DNA of 64,000 nt from Bacteroides fragilis (GCF_019583405.1 NZ_SZUU01000003.1:496001-560000); one strand, 5' to 3'; counted from the stretch's first letter, positions 34,801 to 43,371 are shown. Notes: generated by a model from the sequence alone, not told the origin. Made by a program: numbers and translations.

Positions 34801-37392
34801 GATACCTACGTATGACGGGAAAGGAGAGTAGGGGACAGACTGAGTTTGAATACTGGCATCTCCACCCGGCTCGAATACCTGAGTCGTGATGTTGGCTTGA
34901 AGCATGCCCGGGGCATTTTCCGAGGCAGGAAGTTTCAACATGAATCCGGCATTGCCACTTTCGTCCAGTGTACCACTGAATACATCGGTTCTTACCGAGG
35001 TGAATTCCGTAGCCGGATTATTGAAAATGTAAGTTCCATAATTCTTGAATTGGGTGTTGACTTTCGATAAAGACATTTCTACCTTTGCCTTCAGGCGTGA
35101 TGCAGTGGCTCCTGTCAGCCATGCTGACGAAAGGTGTGCCTGTACTTCTTTATCTGAAGCTTTCAGGATTTCTCCCGGCAATTTCAGGTTTATTTTCAGT
35201 CGGTTCGGCTTGATGGTTTCTACCCGAAGCGCTTTGTGAAAGGCAGTACCTCCCACCTTTATGTACGCATTCCATAGTCCGGTTGGGTCTTCTGCCTGCG
35301 TCGGGATCTTGAATGTATAGAATCCATTCAGTCCGTTGGTTGAAATAAGTTTGCTATAAAATTGCCCCCTTGGATTATAGAGCTCCAATGCTACAGGATG
35401 TTTGTCCGGAATACGTTTGGTACGATCTTCCAGAATAAACGAGATATGCAGAGTGTCTCCCGGACGCCATACTCCTCTTTCACCGTACACAAATCCTTTC
35501 AAGCCTTTTTGGATATCCTTGCCGCCCACATCAAAGCGGCTGGTGGACTGTTCTTCTCCGTCTGCTACTTTTACGTAGGCTTTTTGCTTATCTGATTCCG
35601 CTACTACGATGAAAGGCACTCCTTTCGTTTCAATTGTGGCGAAACCTTCCGAATCCGTCACAGCTTTGCCTACAGGCTGTAACTGGAAATTGTAAACAGT
35701 GACTTGGGCTTTTTCCACCGGTTTGGTATCCAGGATGTTGTTTACTGCTATCCAAAGTTTATTCATTGAATTGCGTTTCACAATCATGCCGATGTTGGAA
35801 GCCAGCACATTACAGGTGGCTATCCGGTCAGATGTCATGTAATAAGACGGGTGACAAGGGTTGTCCCGTTCATCCCATCGGTACTGACTCCAGTCGGCAT
35901 TTTCATTTCCGCTGAAATAATAATATGTTTCGGGTTTGTCCCAGACTGCTTCATCTTCTTCCGGAAGAGTGCCGGATGTGACTTTGGTCAAAGATTCGGT
36001 TTCCTCGGAAAATTGCATTCTCGGGCTTTCACCACCACAAGGGTAGGCCGAATACTCCTGTTTGAACGAAAGGATGACACGATAAATAGCACCCGGTTCC
36101 TGATGGATCAGACCTGCCAGGTCAATAGAATAGTTTTCCCATTTATGGAGGTCTTTTGATGAATCTTTGCCTAAAAACAATGTTTTTTTGTAAACCAGTC
36201 TTCCGGACCTTCTTAATTCATTGGCCGAAGAAAGCGAATTGTTTTGCATAAACATCAGTACATTGTTTTCAAAGATGCGGATAACCCGCAAATCTACTGC
36301 ATACAGGTTGACGGCCCGGAACGGAATGACAAGGTTTTTTGAGTCGGGAATAATGGCACCTGCAGAGGCTATTTCTACCTGAGGTTTCAGACTCAGTTCG
36401 CCGAAAGAGATAGAGTGTGAGTTTCCCAGTGCTTTTCCTTGGCTGTTTTTTATGCCTTCGTGTATTTTCAGTGTAAGCTTGCTGAGCTGACTGGCTTCAA
36501 AATAAACATTCACACGGTTATCCGTTACCTGAAAGATATACGAAGAAGTCTCCGGTATTTCGATCAGTCCTTTTAAATCCTGAGCATCCGAAACCGGGTC
36601 TGAGAAGACGATTTGTATTCCGTTTTCCGGTTGGTCGATACGTTCGGCAGAAAGGAAGCGGAAACTGTCTTTGGCAGGAATAGTGATTGTTTCACTTTGC
36701 TTCCGGTCAATTCCGGCGGACTTTCCGTCTGCTGTGATTTCAAGTTCGTAGTCTTGTTTATTTCTTTGGATATTGCCGATGACGAAGCTATAGGCTGACG
36801 GATTGGAGGTGGACTCTACGGTGACTGTCGGAGAAGACAGCCCGCCACTGGCAGAAAGCATTTTTTCTACCTGCTCCTTAGTCGTTTTATCGCTGAAGCG
36901 GATCTCTCCTTTCACAGTTACTTTATCGGGTGAAGAGGCGGTTATTTCAAGCGGAGCTGTATGTAATGTGAAATTGCTTTCCTGTACCCGGAAGGAGAAG
37001 TCGAATGATTTCAATTTACTATCCACTTCAACGAAATTTCCCAGCTGGAATGTTCCCTGATACAGTTCTCCCGGTTTCAGTTGTCCCTCTTCCGGAAGAA
37101 ACTCGACAGTATTATTACTGACCCAATAGGCCTTCCCTTTTATCGAAGGAGTGAAACGGAACGGATTATCCTTCAGTTCATTGTTTAAGTCCACCATCTG
37201 TTGGTCCTGTGTCAACTCAATCTGTATGGGAGAAGATTGAGAAATGACACCGCCCGTATAGGCATTGACGTAAGGAGCATATTCTGAAGACGGAATAATT
37301 TCTTTAGCGCTGCGTGTGCAAGCAAATAATCCTGCGATGATGATCATAAGCACACCGGAGAACAGAATTAAAAGATTCTTTTTCCCTTTCAT
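31804..37392 (-). CDS. Bacterial alpha-2-macroglobulin, thioester type, lipoprotein
   Basis: This 1862-residue lipoprotein has lipobox LFAC (Cys25) and should be anchored in the periplasm. Known bacterial A2Ms trap attacking proteases. MG-type beta domains fill the N-terminal two thirds, including an MG2 region around residues 620-720 (GVWRPGDTLHISFILEDRTK). The thioester motif CTEQ is present at about residue 1413 (YQHNCTEQLTSKALP), followed by the alpha/alpha toroid (QLYGRQLPNGGFVYWPGD). The C-terminal region has LNVRYLDNNGSPIDT and ends with an ANA-like domain. pbpC lies 20 bp downstream, the usual partner thought to repair peptidoglycan after a breach. Length is slightly above the E. coli YfhM type (about 1650). 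Confidence 0.92.
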   Translation of the reverse strand: MKGKKNLLILFSGVLMIIIAGLFACTRSAKEIIPSSEYAPYVNAYTGGVISQSSPIQIELTQDQQMVDLNNELKDNPFRFTPSIKGKAYWVSNNTVEFLPEEGQLKPGELYQGTFQLGNFVEVDSKLKSFDFSFRVQESNFTLHTAPLEITASSPDKVTVKGEIRFSDKTTKEQVEKMLSASGGLSSPTVTVESTSNPSAYSFVIGNIQRNKQDYELEITADGKSAGIDRKQSETITIPAKDSFRFLSAERIDQPENGIQIVFSDPVSDAQDLKGLIEIPETSSYIFQVTDNRVNVYFEASQLSKLTLKIHEGIKNSQGKALGNSHSISFGELSLKPQVEIASAGAIIPDSKNLVIPFRAVNLYAVDLRVIRIFENNVLMFMQNNSLSSANELRRSGRLVYKKTLFLGKDSSKDLHKWENYSIDLAGLIHQEPGAIYRVILSFKQEYSAYPCGGESPRMQFSEETESLTKVTSGTLPEEDEAVWDKPETYYYFSGNENADWSQYRWDERDNPCHPSYYMTSDRIATCNVLASNIGMIVKRNSMNKLWIAVNNILDTKPVEKAQVTVYNFQLQPVGKAVTDSEGFATIETKGVPFIVVAESDKQKAYVKVADGEEQSTSRFDVGGKDIQKGLKGFVYGERGVWRPGDTLHISFILEDRTKRIPDKHPVALELYNPRGQFYSKLISTNGLNGFYTFKIPTQAEDPTGLWNAYIKVGGTAFHKALRVETIKPNRLKINLKLPGEILKASDKEVQAHLSSAWLTGATASRLKAKVEMSLSKVNTQFKNYGTYIFNNPATEFTSVRTDVFSGTLDESGNAGFMLKLPASENAPGMLQANITTQVFEPGGDASIQTQSVPYSPFPSYVGINLNQPQGRYIETDKDHVFDVITVSPDGKPVNRSGLEYKIYRISWSWWWENDNESFETYINSSSISPVATGRLNTVDGKGQFSFRVNYPDWGRYLVYVKDRESGHATGGTIYVDWPDWRGRSNKSDPSGIKMLSFSIDKDSYEPGETVTAILPASAGGRALVTLENGSSVIQREWIEVSGKEDTKYQFKVTPEMAPNVYLHISLLQPHAQTVNDLPIRMYGIMPVFVTDKQTVLEPQIKMPEVLRPEQAFNLTVSEKHGKPMTYTLAIVDDGLLDLTNFKTPDPWNSFYAREALGIRTWDMYDDVLGATAGSYGSMFSTGGDETLKPSDQKANRFKPVVKFIGPFSIAKGKSRTHQITLPMYVGSVRAMVVAGQNGAYGNAEKTAPVRTPLMILSTLPRVLSTGEEIEVPVNVFALENSVKNVNVSIQASGAGVQVNGSKQQTLTFNQTGDRLIFFKLKTSTKTGKATIHLAANGNGQSTKETIEIEVRNPNPVVTLRESKWVEAGKSEELHYQLSNGSEGNSIQLEVSRIPSVDISRRFDFLYNYQHNCTEQLTSKALPLLFVSQFKTVDNEESEKIKTNVQEAIRQLYGRQLPNGGFVYWPGDASANEWITSYAGMFLVLAQEKGYAVNSNVLNKWKRFQKAASQNWQPVTQEQNWWHWQADLQQTFRLYTLALAGSPEHGAMNRMKELPALSQQAKWRLAAAYALNGKEKAAGELVFSAKTTVEPYSSNNYVYGSSDRDEAMILETLLLMNRQREAMEQAKIVSHNLAQETWFSTQSTAFSLMAMGRLAEKLSGTLDFNWTLNGKQQPAVKSAKAIYEASLPTSPHEGKVILKNNGKGSLNADLITRTQLLNDTLPPMANNLRLNVRYLDNNGSPIDTRSLNQGTDFMAVVTVANISGTTDYTNLALIHIIPAGWEIFNERMAGQITTSAPYSYQDIRDDRILTYFNLQQGQAKTFTVRLQATYAGDFVMPAIQCEAMYDANAQARTQAGRTQVIR

Positions 37393-37404
37393 AATGAATC
37401 ATTT

Positions 37405-37560
37405 TTAGTTATTTATTATTCTATCTATCCATCCCGATTCTATCTGTCCGATAGTCGCTTTCGAATAAACCTTTCTTCCATCCATGTAAAGGTACTTTTC
37501 TCTATGGATTTTTTTAAATGTCTGTATCCCTATCGGGAGTTTGTAGGTTAGGTTAATCAT
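37405..37560 (-). pseudogene. Truncated start of an AAA-ATPase-like / PD-(D/E)XK nuclease family gene
   Basis: From the ATG at 37560 the frame reads MINLTYKLPIGIQTFKKIHR then EKYLYMDGRKVYSK. This closely matches the N-terminus of the large Bacteroides family of AAA-ATPase-like proteins with PD-(D/E)XK domains (typically LPIGIQSFEKIREENYLYVDKT), which are normally over 500 residues. Here similarity stops after about 35 residues and the frame ends at residue 51, right next to the A2M start. It is a stump left by deletion. Confidence 0.6.
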
Positions 37561-37655
37561 ATACTTCAAAAGTTTAGTTATACAAAAATACAATTTATCT
37601 TCTTAAAAAGGGTTCGTAAAGCTTTGTTTTTTAAAGTGCTTGTTTACCAAACAAT

Positions 37656-38969
37656 TTATCCTATGTTCTCGCCTAAATCCGAATGTTCGGATATTAGCTG
37701 GATTATCATTATCCGCTTCGTGTTTTCGCTTACTCTAAACTGATTGTCTATGCGTTCTCCTATCAACCAGGCAATTCGTTCTCCGCAACACAACACCCAT
37801 TGTTTCTTCTTGTCACTCAGGGAGAACTTCCGGTCCGTCAAATAGTCGCTTACACGCTTTTTGCCGATCATTCCAAAAGGAATAAACACATCACCTTGTT
37901 TCCATTTTCTTATACACCATGCTGCATCCATCTTGTCTGCATCAAAGCAAGCTGTTTTTTTATCTTTGGGAATTATAAATTCAGGAGTATAATCATATAC
38001 TTCCGTAACCAAACGGAAAGGTGGTTTGGCTTCTTCCTCCTTTATATCTTCTTCAATTAGCAGCAATTCCCGGTCTTTTATGACTTTCCACCCTTTACCG
38101 ATGAAGACTTTTCCCGGCTGTCCGTCGAGTGATTGCTGTATACTTTCTATTTGGGCGGCGTTAAAACCGAGCGGATGCAACAGTTCGAAAAGGATGGCTC
38201 CCCGTACCGGTTCTTGCAGTAAAGCCTCTATCCGGATACCTTCGGAGGTCAGCACGCGTGTCCGTGCTTCTTCTATACCTTTATTGTATAGAGTTGCCGT
38301 GTCATTCAGGTAGTTAGTCGTGCGGATAATGCTCTCTTTAACCGATGGATTGATTTCCTGCATCAGAGGTAACAGGTTCAAACGAATTTTATTCCGGGTA
38401 TAATCATCCAAAAGATTGGTGCTGTCCGTTACATAATCCTGATTTATATGTTGCAAATATGTGATTATTTCATCGCGGCTCAGGCAAAGCAAAGGGCGTA
38501 CGATGTTTCCGTTCCGTGGACGAATTCCGAGCAATCCGTTAATGCCGGTACCCCGGATCAGGTTCAGTAATACAGTCTCTACGCTGTCATCTTTATGGTG
38601 AGCTACTGCGATAACAGCTGCTCCACGCTGTTTCCTAAGCGTTTCGAACCACTCGTAGCGTAATTCACGGGCCGCCATCTCGATAGAAATGTGTTTGTCG
38701 GCGGCATATTGAATTGTATCAAAATGTACGGTATGTAAAGGCACTTCCGCTTCATGGCACAACTGGCGTACAAATGCTTCATCTCTGTCCGATTCTTTAT
38801 CCCGCAGATGGAAATTGCAGTGAGTAGCTTCACAGGTGTACCCCATTGATAACAACAATCGTAGCAAAGCCACAGAATCGGCTCCGCCGCTTAGTGCTAC
38901 CAATACCTTGTCATTCAGATAAAAGAGCTTCTCTTTTTCGATGTATTGTGCTATTCTATGTTGTATCAT
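37656..38969 (-). CDS. tilS: tRNA(Ile)-lysidine synthase
   Basis: This 437-residue cytosolic enzyme converts C34 of the CAU-anticodon tRNA-Ile to lysidine, allowing AUA decoding; it is normally essential. The PP-loop [13 protein letters not shown] lies at about residues 29-41. The TilS motifs [23 protein letters not shown] and [10 protein letters not shown] follow, and the C-terminal TilS domain (about 340-437) ends with [21 protein letters not shown]. The -7 box lies 5 nt before the ATG. It is divergent from feoAB. Confidence 0.93.
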   Translation of the reverse strand: MIQHRIAQYIEKEKLFYLNDKVLVALSGGADSVALLRLLLSMGYTCEATHCNFHLRDKESDRDEAFVRQLCHEAEVPLHTVHFDTIQYAADKHISIEMAARELRYEWFETLRKQRGAAVIAVAHHKDDSVETVLLNLIRGTGINGLLGIRPRNGNIVRPLLCLSRDEIITYLQHINQDYVTDSTNLLDDYTRNKIRLNLLPLMQEINPSVKESIIRTTNYLNDTATLYNKGIEEARTRVLTSEGIRIEALLQEPVRGAILFELLHPLGFNAAQIESIQQSLDGQPGKVFIGKGWKVIKDRELLLIEEDIKEEEAKPPFRLVTEVYDYTPEFIIPKDKKTACFDADKMDAAWCIRKWKQGDVFIPFGMIGKKRVSDYLTDRKFSLSDKKKQWVLCCGERIAWLIGERIDNQFRVSENTKRIMIIQLISEHSDLGENIG

Positions 38970-38973
38970 ATTG

Positions 38974-38981
38974 CAAAGATA
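38974..38981 (-). promoter_or_regulatory. -7 box TATCTTTG abutting the tilS start codon
   Basis: The minus strand reads TATCTTTG, then CAAT, then ATG. The predicted start of transcription coincides with the start codon, so tilS mRNA may be leaderless. Confidence 0.55.
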
Positions 38982-39036
38982 ATAGTTTTGTCAATACGGA
39001 TAAGAATTCCTCCTTATTTAAAAACAATCTAAATAA

Positions 39037-39068
39037 TTTGCATGCCACAAAGTTATGAATTATCTTTG
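39037..39068 (+). promoter_or_regulatory. feoAB promoter: TTTG, 20 bp, TATCTTTG
   Basis: A -33 TTTG (39037-39040) and a -7 TATCTTTG (39061-39068) are spaced by 20 bp, an ideal Bacteroides promoter. It overlaps the earlier in-frame ATG at 39055, which rules that ATG out as the FeoB start. No clear Fur box was recognised. Confidence 0.75.
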
Positions 39069-39093
39069 CGCCAAAATTAGAGGTACACACACT

Positions 39094-41571
39094 ATGCGAT
39101 TGTCCGAATTAAAAACAGGTGAGAAGGGGGTCATAGTCAAAGTGCTGGGACACGGCGGCTTCCGTAAACGGATTGTGGAGATGGGGTTTATTAAAGGAAA
39201 AACCGTAGAAGTATTGCTTAATGCTCCACTGAAAGACCCGATCAAATACAAAATAATGGGTTATGAAATCTCTCTGCGGCGACAGGAGGCTGATATGATC
39301 GAGATCATCAGCGAGCAGGAGGCAAAGTCACAAACACAGGAATCTGCTTATCATCAGGGATTGACCGAAGATATTGACGTAAAAGAGGAAGACTTGAAGC
39401 GGGTGGCCCTTGGAAAACGGCGTACGATTAATGTAGCGCTGGTCGGTAATCCGAATTGTGGTAAGACTTCTCTTTTCAATCTGGCTTCAGGAGCCCACGA
39501 ACATGTAGGCAATTATAGCGGTGTGACCGTAGATGCCAAAGAAGGATATTTTGATTTCCAGGGTTATCACTTCAAGATAGTCGACTTACCTGGCACTTAT
39601 TCTCTGTCAGCTTATACTCCCGAAGAAATTTATGTCCGCCGCCACATCATTGATGAAACGCCGGATGTGATCATTAATGTGGTCGATTCTTCCAACTTGG
39701 AGCGTAATCTTTATCTTACTACCCAGCTTATCGATATGAATGTACGTATGGTGGTAGCTCTCAATATGTACGATGAACTGGAAACCAGTGGTAATACTCT
39801 TGACCACCGCTTGTTGGGCAATTTGTTCGGTGTTCCGATGGTACCTACTGTTTGCAAGAAAAATATCGGAGTAGACCGTCTTTTCCATGTAGTTATCAAT
39901 CTCTACGAAGGTGCCGACTTTATTGATAAAAAAGGGCATATCCATCCGGAAGTGGCTAAGGAAATCATGGATTGGCATCAGACTCTGCCTAACTTTAAGG
40001 ATCACGGCGAACATCCTGCCGACTATACCCATGGTAAAGAACCGGTGGGCAAAGTATTCCGCCATATTCATATCAATCATGGCCCCGATTTGGAGAAGGC
40101 TATCGATGCGGTGAAAGAAGAAATCTCAAAGAACGAATTTATCCGCCATAAATATTCTACCCGTTATCTGGCTATCAAATTACTGGAGAATGATCCTGAA
40201 ATAGAACGCTTCATTCGTACTTTACCTAATGCTGCAGAGGTGGAAAAGAAACGGGATAAAGCGGCCCGGCGTATACAGGAGACAATGAACGAAGATAGCG
40301 AATCTGCTTTGACAGATGCTAAATATGGTTTTATCAGTGGAGCGTTGAAAGAAACTTTCACCGACAATCATCTGGAGCAGGAACAGACAACGAAGGTGCT
40401 CGACTCCATTGTGACCCATCGCATTTGGGGATATCCCATTTTCTTCCTTTTTATGTATCTGATGTTCGAGGGTACGTTTGTAATTGGGGAGTACCCGATG
40501 ATGGGTATCGAGTGGCTTGTCGAGGTGATGGGTAACCTGATTCGGGATAACATGTCCGAGGGCCCGCTGAAGGATATGATGATTGACGGTATCATTGGTG
40601 GAGTCGGAGGAGTGATTGTATTTCTGCCCAACATCCTGATATTGTATTTCTGTATTTCCTTGATGGAAGATTCGGGTTATATGGCCCGTGCCGCATTTAT
40701 TATGGATAAAATCATGCATAAGATGGGCTTGCACGGTAAGTCGTTCATTCCTTTGATAATGGGTTTCGGGTGTAATGTGCCTGCAATAATGGCTTCACGT
40801 ACCATTGAGAACCGGAAGAGCCGTCTGATCACCATGCTTGTCAATCCGTTGATGTCGTGCAGTGCCCGTCTGCCTATCTACCTGGTATTGGTGGGTGCTT
40901 TCTTTCCTAATAATGGCAGTTTGGTTTTATTGGGAATTTATGTTATCGGAATCGCATTGGCGGTTATTATGGCTCGTTTGTTCAGCCGTTTTCTGGTGAA
41001 GGGAGATGATACTCCGTTCGTGATGGAACTTCCACCTTACCGCATGCCGACTATGAAGTCTATCTTCCGGCATACATGGGAAAAAGGCGCGCAATACCTC
41101 AAAAAGATGGGAGGTATCATTATGATTGCTTCCATTATCATTTGGTTTTTGGGCTATTATCCGGATCATAATGCTTATCCTACCCAGGCGGAACAGCAGG
41201 AAAACTCTTATATCGGGCAGATAGGTCAGGCAGTGGAGCCTGTACTTGAACCGTTAGGATTCGATTGGAAGCTGAGTATCGGTCTTCTTTCCGGTGTGGG
41301 TGCCAAGGAGTTGGTAGTAAGTACGCTCGGTGTACTTTATACAAATGATGCCGATGCGGTCAGTCTGGCCGAACGGATTCCGATCACTCCGCTTGCAGCG
41401 TTCAGCTATATGCTGTTTGTGCTGATCTACTTCCCGTGCATTGCCACGTTGGTGGCCATCAAGCAAGAGTCCGGTAGTTGGAAGTGGGCTATCTTTACGG
41501 CAGGATATACCACAGCATTGGCATGGATTGTTTCATTTGCCGTTTATCAGATAGGAGGATTGTTTTTATGA
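39094..41571 (+). CDS. feoB: FeoA-FeoB fusion, ferrous iron transporter
   Basis: From the ATG at 39094 this is a 825-residue fusion. An FeoA SH3-like domain (about 1-75, MRLSELKTGEKGVIVKVLG) is joined to the FeoB G-protein domain (GNPNCGKTSLFNL G1, DLPGTYSL G3, LNMYDE G4) and to the membrane pore with two Gate motifs (MARAAFIMDKIMH, GFGCNVPAIMASRTI, SGVGAKELVVSTLGVLY). It imports Fe2+ across the inner membrane using GTP. The fused FeoA-FeoB form is typical of Bacteroides. The stop overlaps the next gene by 4 bp (ATGA). Confidence 0.94.
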   Translation: MRLSELKTGEKGVIVKVLGHGGFRKRIVEMGFIKGKTVEVLLNAPLKDPIKYKIMGYEISLRRQEADMIEIISEQEAKSQTQESAYHQGLTEDIDVKEEDLKRVALGKRRTINVALVGNPNCGKTSLFNLASGAHEHVGNYSGVTVDAKEGYFDFQGYHFKIVDLPGTYSLSAYTPEEIYVRRHIIDETPDVIINVVDSSNLERNLYLTTQLIDMNVRMVVALNMYDELETSGNTLDHRLLGNLFGVPMVPTVCKKNIGVDRLFHVVINLYEGADFIDKKGHIHPEVAKEIMDWHQTLPNFKDHGEHPADYTHGKEPVGKVFRHIHINHGPDLEKAIDAVKEEISKNEFIRHKYSTRYLAIKLLENDPEIERFIRTLPNAAEVEKKRDKAARRIQETMNEDSESALTDAKYGFISGALKETFTDNHLEQEQTTKVLDSIVTHRIWGYPIFFLFMYLMFEGTFVIGEYPMMGIEWLVEVMGNLIRDNMSEGPLKDMMIDGIIGGVGGVIVFLPNILILYFCISLMEDSGYMARAAFIMDKIMHKMGLHGKSFIPLIMGFGCNVPAIMASRTIENRKSRLITMLVNPLMSCSARLPIYLVLVGAFFPNNGSLVLLGIYVIGIALAVIMARLFSRFLVKGDDTPFVMELPPYRMPTMKSIFRHTWEKGAQYLKKMGGIIMIASIIIWFLGYYPDHNAYPTQAEQQENSYIGQIGQAVEPVLEPLGFDWKLSIGLLSGVGAKELVVSTLGVLYTNDADAVSLAERIPITPLAAFSYMLFVLIYFPCIATLVAIKQESGSWKWAIFTAGYTTALAWIVSFAVYQIGGLFL

Positions 41572-41780
41572 ATTGGCAAGAATGGGTTGTCGGGTTACTG
41601 ATTATATTGTGTGTAGCCCGCATCCTCTATGGTATTTATGTTTTTTTTCGTCGTGTGAAAGAAAATGATAACCCTTGTGCAAGTTGTGCAAGTGGCTGTG
41701 AATTAAAGGATATGATGGATAAGAAGCGGAAAGAGTGTTCGTCTAAGAAAAAAAAGACAAAGAAAAATTGCTGCGGATAG
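41568..41780 (+). CDS. FeoB-associated Cys-rich membrane protein
   Basis: This 70-residue protein has one TM helix at the N-terminus (about 7-27, VVGLLIILCVARILYGIYVFF). The cytosolic tail has paired cysteines (PCASCASGCELK, CSSKKKK, NCCG) and lysine runs. It belongs to the FeoB-associated Cys-rich family, a FeoC-like candidate partner that may bind iron. It is translationally coupled to feoB through the ATGA overlap. Confidence 0.85.
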   Translation: MNWQEWVVGLLIILCVARILYGIYVFFRRVKENDNPCASCASGCELKDMMDKKRKECSSKKKKTKKNCCG

Positions 41781-41781
41781 T

Positions 41782-41812
41782 TTGGTAGTTTCAAAATTTG
41801 TACTACCTTTGC
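41782..41812 (+). promoter_or_regulatory. tRNA-Cys promoter: TTTG, 19 bp, TACCTTTG
   Basis: The -33 TTTG (41782-41785) and -7 TACCTTTG (41805-41812) are 19 bp apart, and the tRNA begins 19 bp after the -7 box. Confidence 0.7.
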
Positions 41813-41831
41813 AACCGCAAACGAGAAACAA

Positions 41832-41903
41832 GGTTCCTTGGATGAGTGGCTTAGTCAGCGGTCTGCAAAACCGTGTACGGCGGTTCGAATCCGCCAGGAA
41901 CCT
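41832..41903 (+). tRNA. tRNA-Cys (anticodon GCA)
   Basis: The acceptor stem GGTTCCT pairs with AGGAACC, the anticodon loop is CTGCAAA (anticodon GCA) closed by CGGT/ACCG, and the T-arm is GGCGGTTCGAATCCGCC. The discriminator base is T, as expected for tRNA-Cys. CCA is not encoded. The 3' end (41888-41904) is the attachment site of the integrated element. Confidence 0.93.
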
Positions 41904-41904
41904 C
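41888..41904 (+). repeat. Left attachment site (att core, 17 bp) in the tRNA-Cys 3' end
   Basis: AATCCGCCAGGAACCTC here is repeated exactly at 56822-56838 and, degenerately, at 54800-54815. It restores the tRNA 3' end and marks the left edge of the insertion. Confidence 0.85.
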
Positions 41905-41914
41905 TAAAGCCAAA

Positions 41915-41953
41915 GAAGGATTAGAATGAAAATTTCTAATCCTTCTGTTTTTT
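41915..41953 (+). terminator. Terminator at the left end of element A, after tRNA-Cys
   Basis: A perfect 11-bp stem GAAGGATTAGA / TCTAATCCTTC (41915-41925, 41935-41945) with a 9-nt loop is followed by TGTTTTTT. The same hairpin recurs, slightly changed, at 54827-54855, marking the left end of element B. Confidence 0.8.
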
Positions 41954-42012
41954 AAGTACTTACGTCCTCTGTGGTGGAAGGATTGGAAGAAGAATTTTCA
42001 TAGTTTTCAGCT

Positions 42013-42037
42013 TTTGTTTTACAATTGTTTTACAGTA
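42013..42037 (+). repeat. 25-bp repeat shared by both ends (candidate integrase arm site)
   Basis: The 25 bases from 42013 are identical to 56740-56764. They contain two copies of GTTTTAC in direct order followed by GTAAAAC inverted at the left end, typical of recombinase arm-type sites. The left copy lies just ahead of the integrase start, so it may also control integrase expression. Confidence 0.6.
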
Positions 42038-42055
42038 AAACGGAGAAAAATTGTA

Positions 42056-43228
42056 ATGAAAGCTACGATTAAGATTGAGTTGCGCAAAGATTACGCAACC
42101 AAAGAAGGCAAACAAATGGTTTGTCTGCGTTACACTGCCTACCGCCGTTCTACTTTAATCAGTATGAACATAGCGGTATTACCTAAGCATTGGAATAAAG
42201 TATCGAATACGGTGCGTGCTTCCGAACCTCGTTGTTACTACTACAACAAAGCCATCAGTGAAGTTTATCAGAAGGCAGACACGATAGTTATGGAGAATTT
42301 CTTTGCTCCGTTGCCTCTTCCCCAATTCTTGGAACGCCTGAAAGACAAGCATCATGGCAATACGGATTTCTATGTTTTCATAGAGAATGAGATAGAGCAG
42401 CTAAAGCAATCACGTGCAGCCGGAACGATTTCTAACTATTACAAGCTAATCAATACCATGAGAGAATGGAAGCCTACCCTTTCTTTTGGTGAGATTACTT
42501 TGGACTTTATCCAGCAGTTCCACAATCACGAACTGGAAGTTGGCAATATTCTTTCCACTGTTTATAAGAAGCACTCTAACTTGAAATTCTTGATTGGTAT
42601 CGCTGTCGATAAGGAGAAGCTGGCAAAGAACCCCTATGAAAAGTTTGAAATCAAAAAGAACATCAAGGCACAAAACAATGATGTGCTTACAGAGGAAGAA
42701 CTCAAAAGACTACAAGCTGTGTACGATAAGAAAGAATACAGTAAAGGAAAACAGGAAGTATTGAGAGAATTTCTGTTTAGCTGCTATACCAGCTTATCTT
42801 TTGCAGAGTTCTCTGTACTGACTTACTCGGACATCAAACCGATAACGGTTGATACAGGTGAAACATACCTTATATTATGTAATGAGCGCACCAAAACCAG
42901 CGTGACTTACAAAATCCCCATCGTATCGCCTATAGTCGTGGCTCTGCTTGGAAATGGCGAACCTTGCCAAAAGATTTTCTCGCCTATTTCTAATCAGCCG
43001 ACAAACCGTTATCTCAAAGATATAATGGCTGATTTGAAGATTGATAAAACAATGACCTTTCACCGGGCACGGCACAGTTTCCGAACGATTGCTGCAAAGA
43101 AAGGTATTCGTGACGGGATAGCCGAACGTATAATGGGGCACGCAGAAGGTAATGATATCAAGGATATTTATACTCACTTGCATGATGAAGATATTGTGAA
43201 GGAGATGCGAGATAAGTGGGTGGTGTAA
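42056..43228 (+). CDS. Tyrosine recombinase / integrase (IntDOT-like)
   Basis: The start at 42056 (MKATIKIELRKDY) is preferred to 42014, which lies in the arm repeat. The 390-residue protein has an N-terminal Arm-DNA-binding domain, a SAM-like core-binding domain (about 95-190) and a catalytic domain with HxxR (FHRARHSF, His336, Arg339), a GHAEG motif and the nucleophile Tyr372 (DIYTHL). The usual first Arg in TGLRxSE is replaced: here CYTSLSFAEF, Ser248. The same Arg-to-Ser change is known in IntDOT of CTnDOT. It catalyses integration at tRNA-Cys and excision with Xis help. Confidence 0.9.
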   Translation: MKATIKIELRKDYATKEGKQMVCLRYTAYRRSTLISMNIAVLPKHWNKVSNTVRASEPRCYYYNKAISEVYQKADTIVMENFFAPLPLPQFLERLKDKHHGNTDFYVFIENEIEQLKQSRAAGTISNYYKLINTMREWKPTLSFGEITLDFIQQFHNHELEVGNILSTVYKKHSNLKFLIGIAVDKEKLAKNPYEKFEIKKNIKAQNNDVLTEEELKRLQAVYDKKEYSKGKQEVLREFLFSCYTSLSFAEFSVLTYSDIKPITVDTGETYLILCNERTKTSVTYKIPIVSPIVVALLGNGEPCQKIFSPISNQPTNRYLKDIMADLKIDKTMTFHRARHSFRTIAAKKGIRDGIAERIMGHAEGNDIKDIYTHLHDEDIVKEMRDKWVV

Positions 43229-43318
43229 TATGAGTGCATTTTCCACACTTTCTGCATTTTAATGAATAATATGCTGTAAATCCGTTGTTTGATAATGTAA
43301 ATGAAGTGCGGATAAAAT

Positions 43319-43371
43319 AAAACTGACGAAGAAACAAGCAATAGTTAGTCTTTTTCTTTTCGTCAGTTTTT
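43319..43371 (+). terminator. Integrase terminator
   Basis: AAAACTGACGAA (43319-43330) pairs perfectly with TTCGTCAGTTTT (43359-43370) followed by T. It insulates the leader promoter from integrase transcription. Confidence 0.75.

Noticed and set aside
39055..39093. Upstream ATG as the FeoB start
   Set aside because: It overlaps the -7 box TATCTTTG at 39061-39068; the FeoA domain begins at 39094.
41832..41953. Possible CRISPR or repeat array suggested by repeated hairpins near 41.9 and 54.8 kb
   Set aside because: Only two copies exist and they are explained as the left ends of two related integrative elements.
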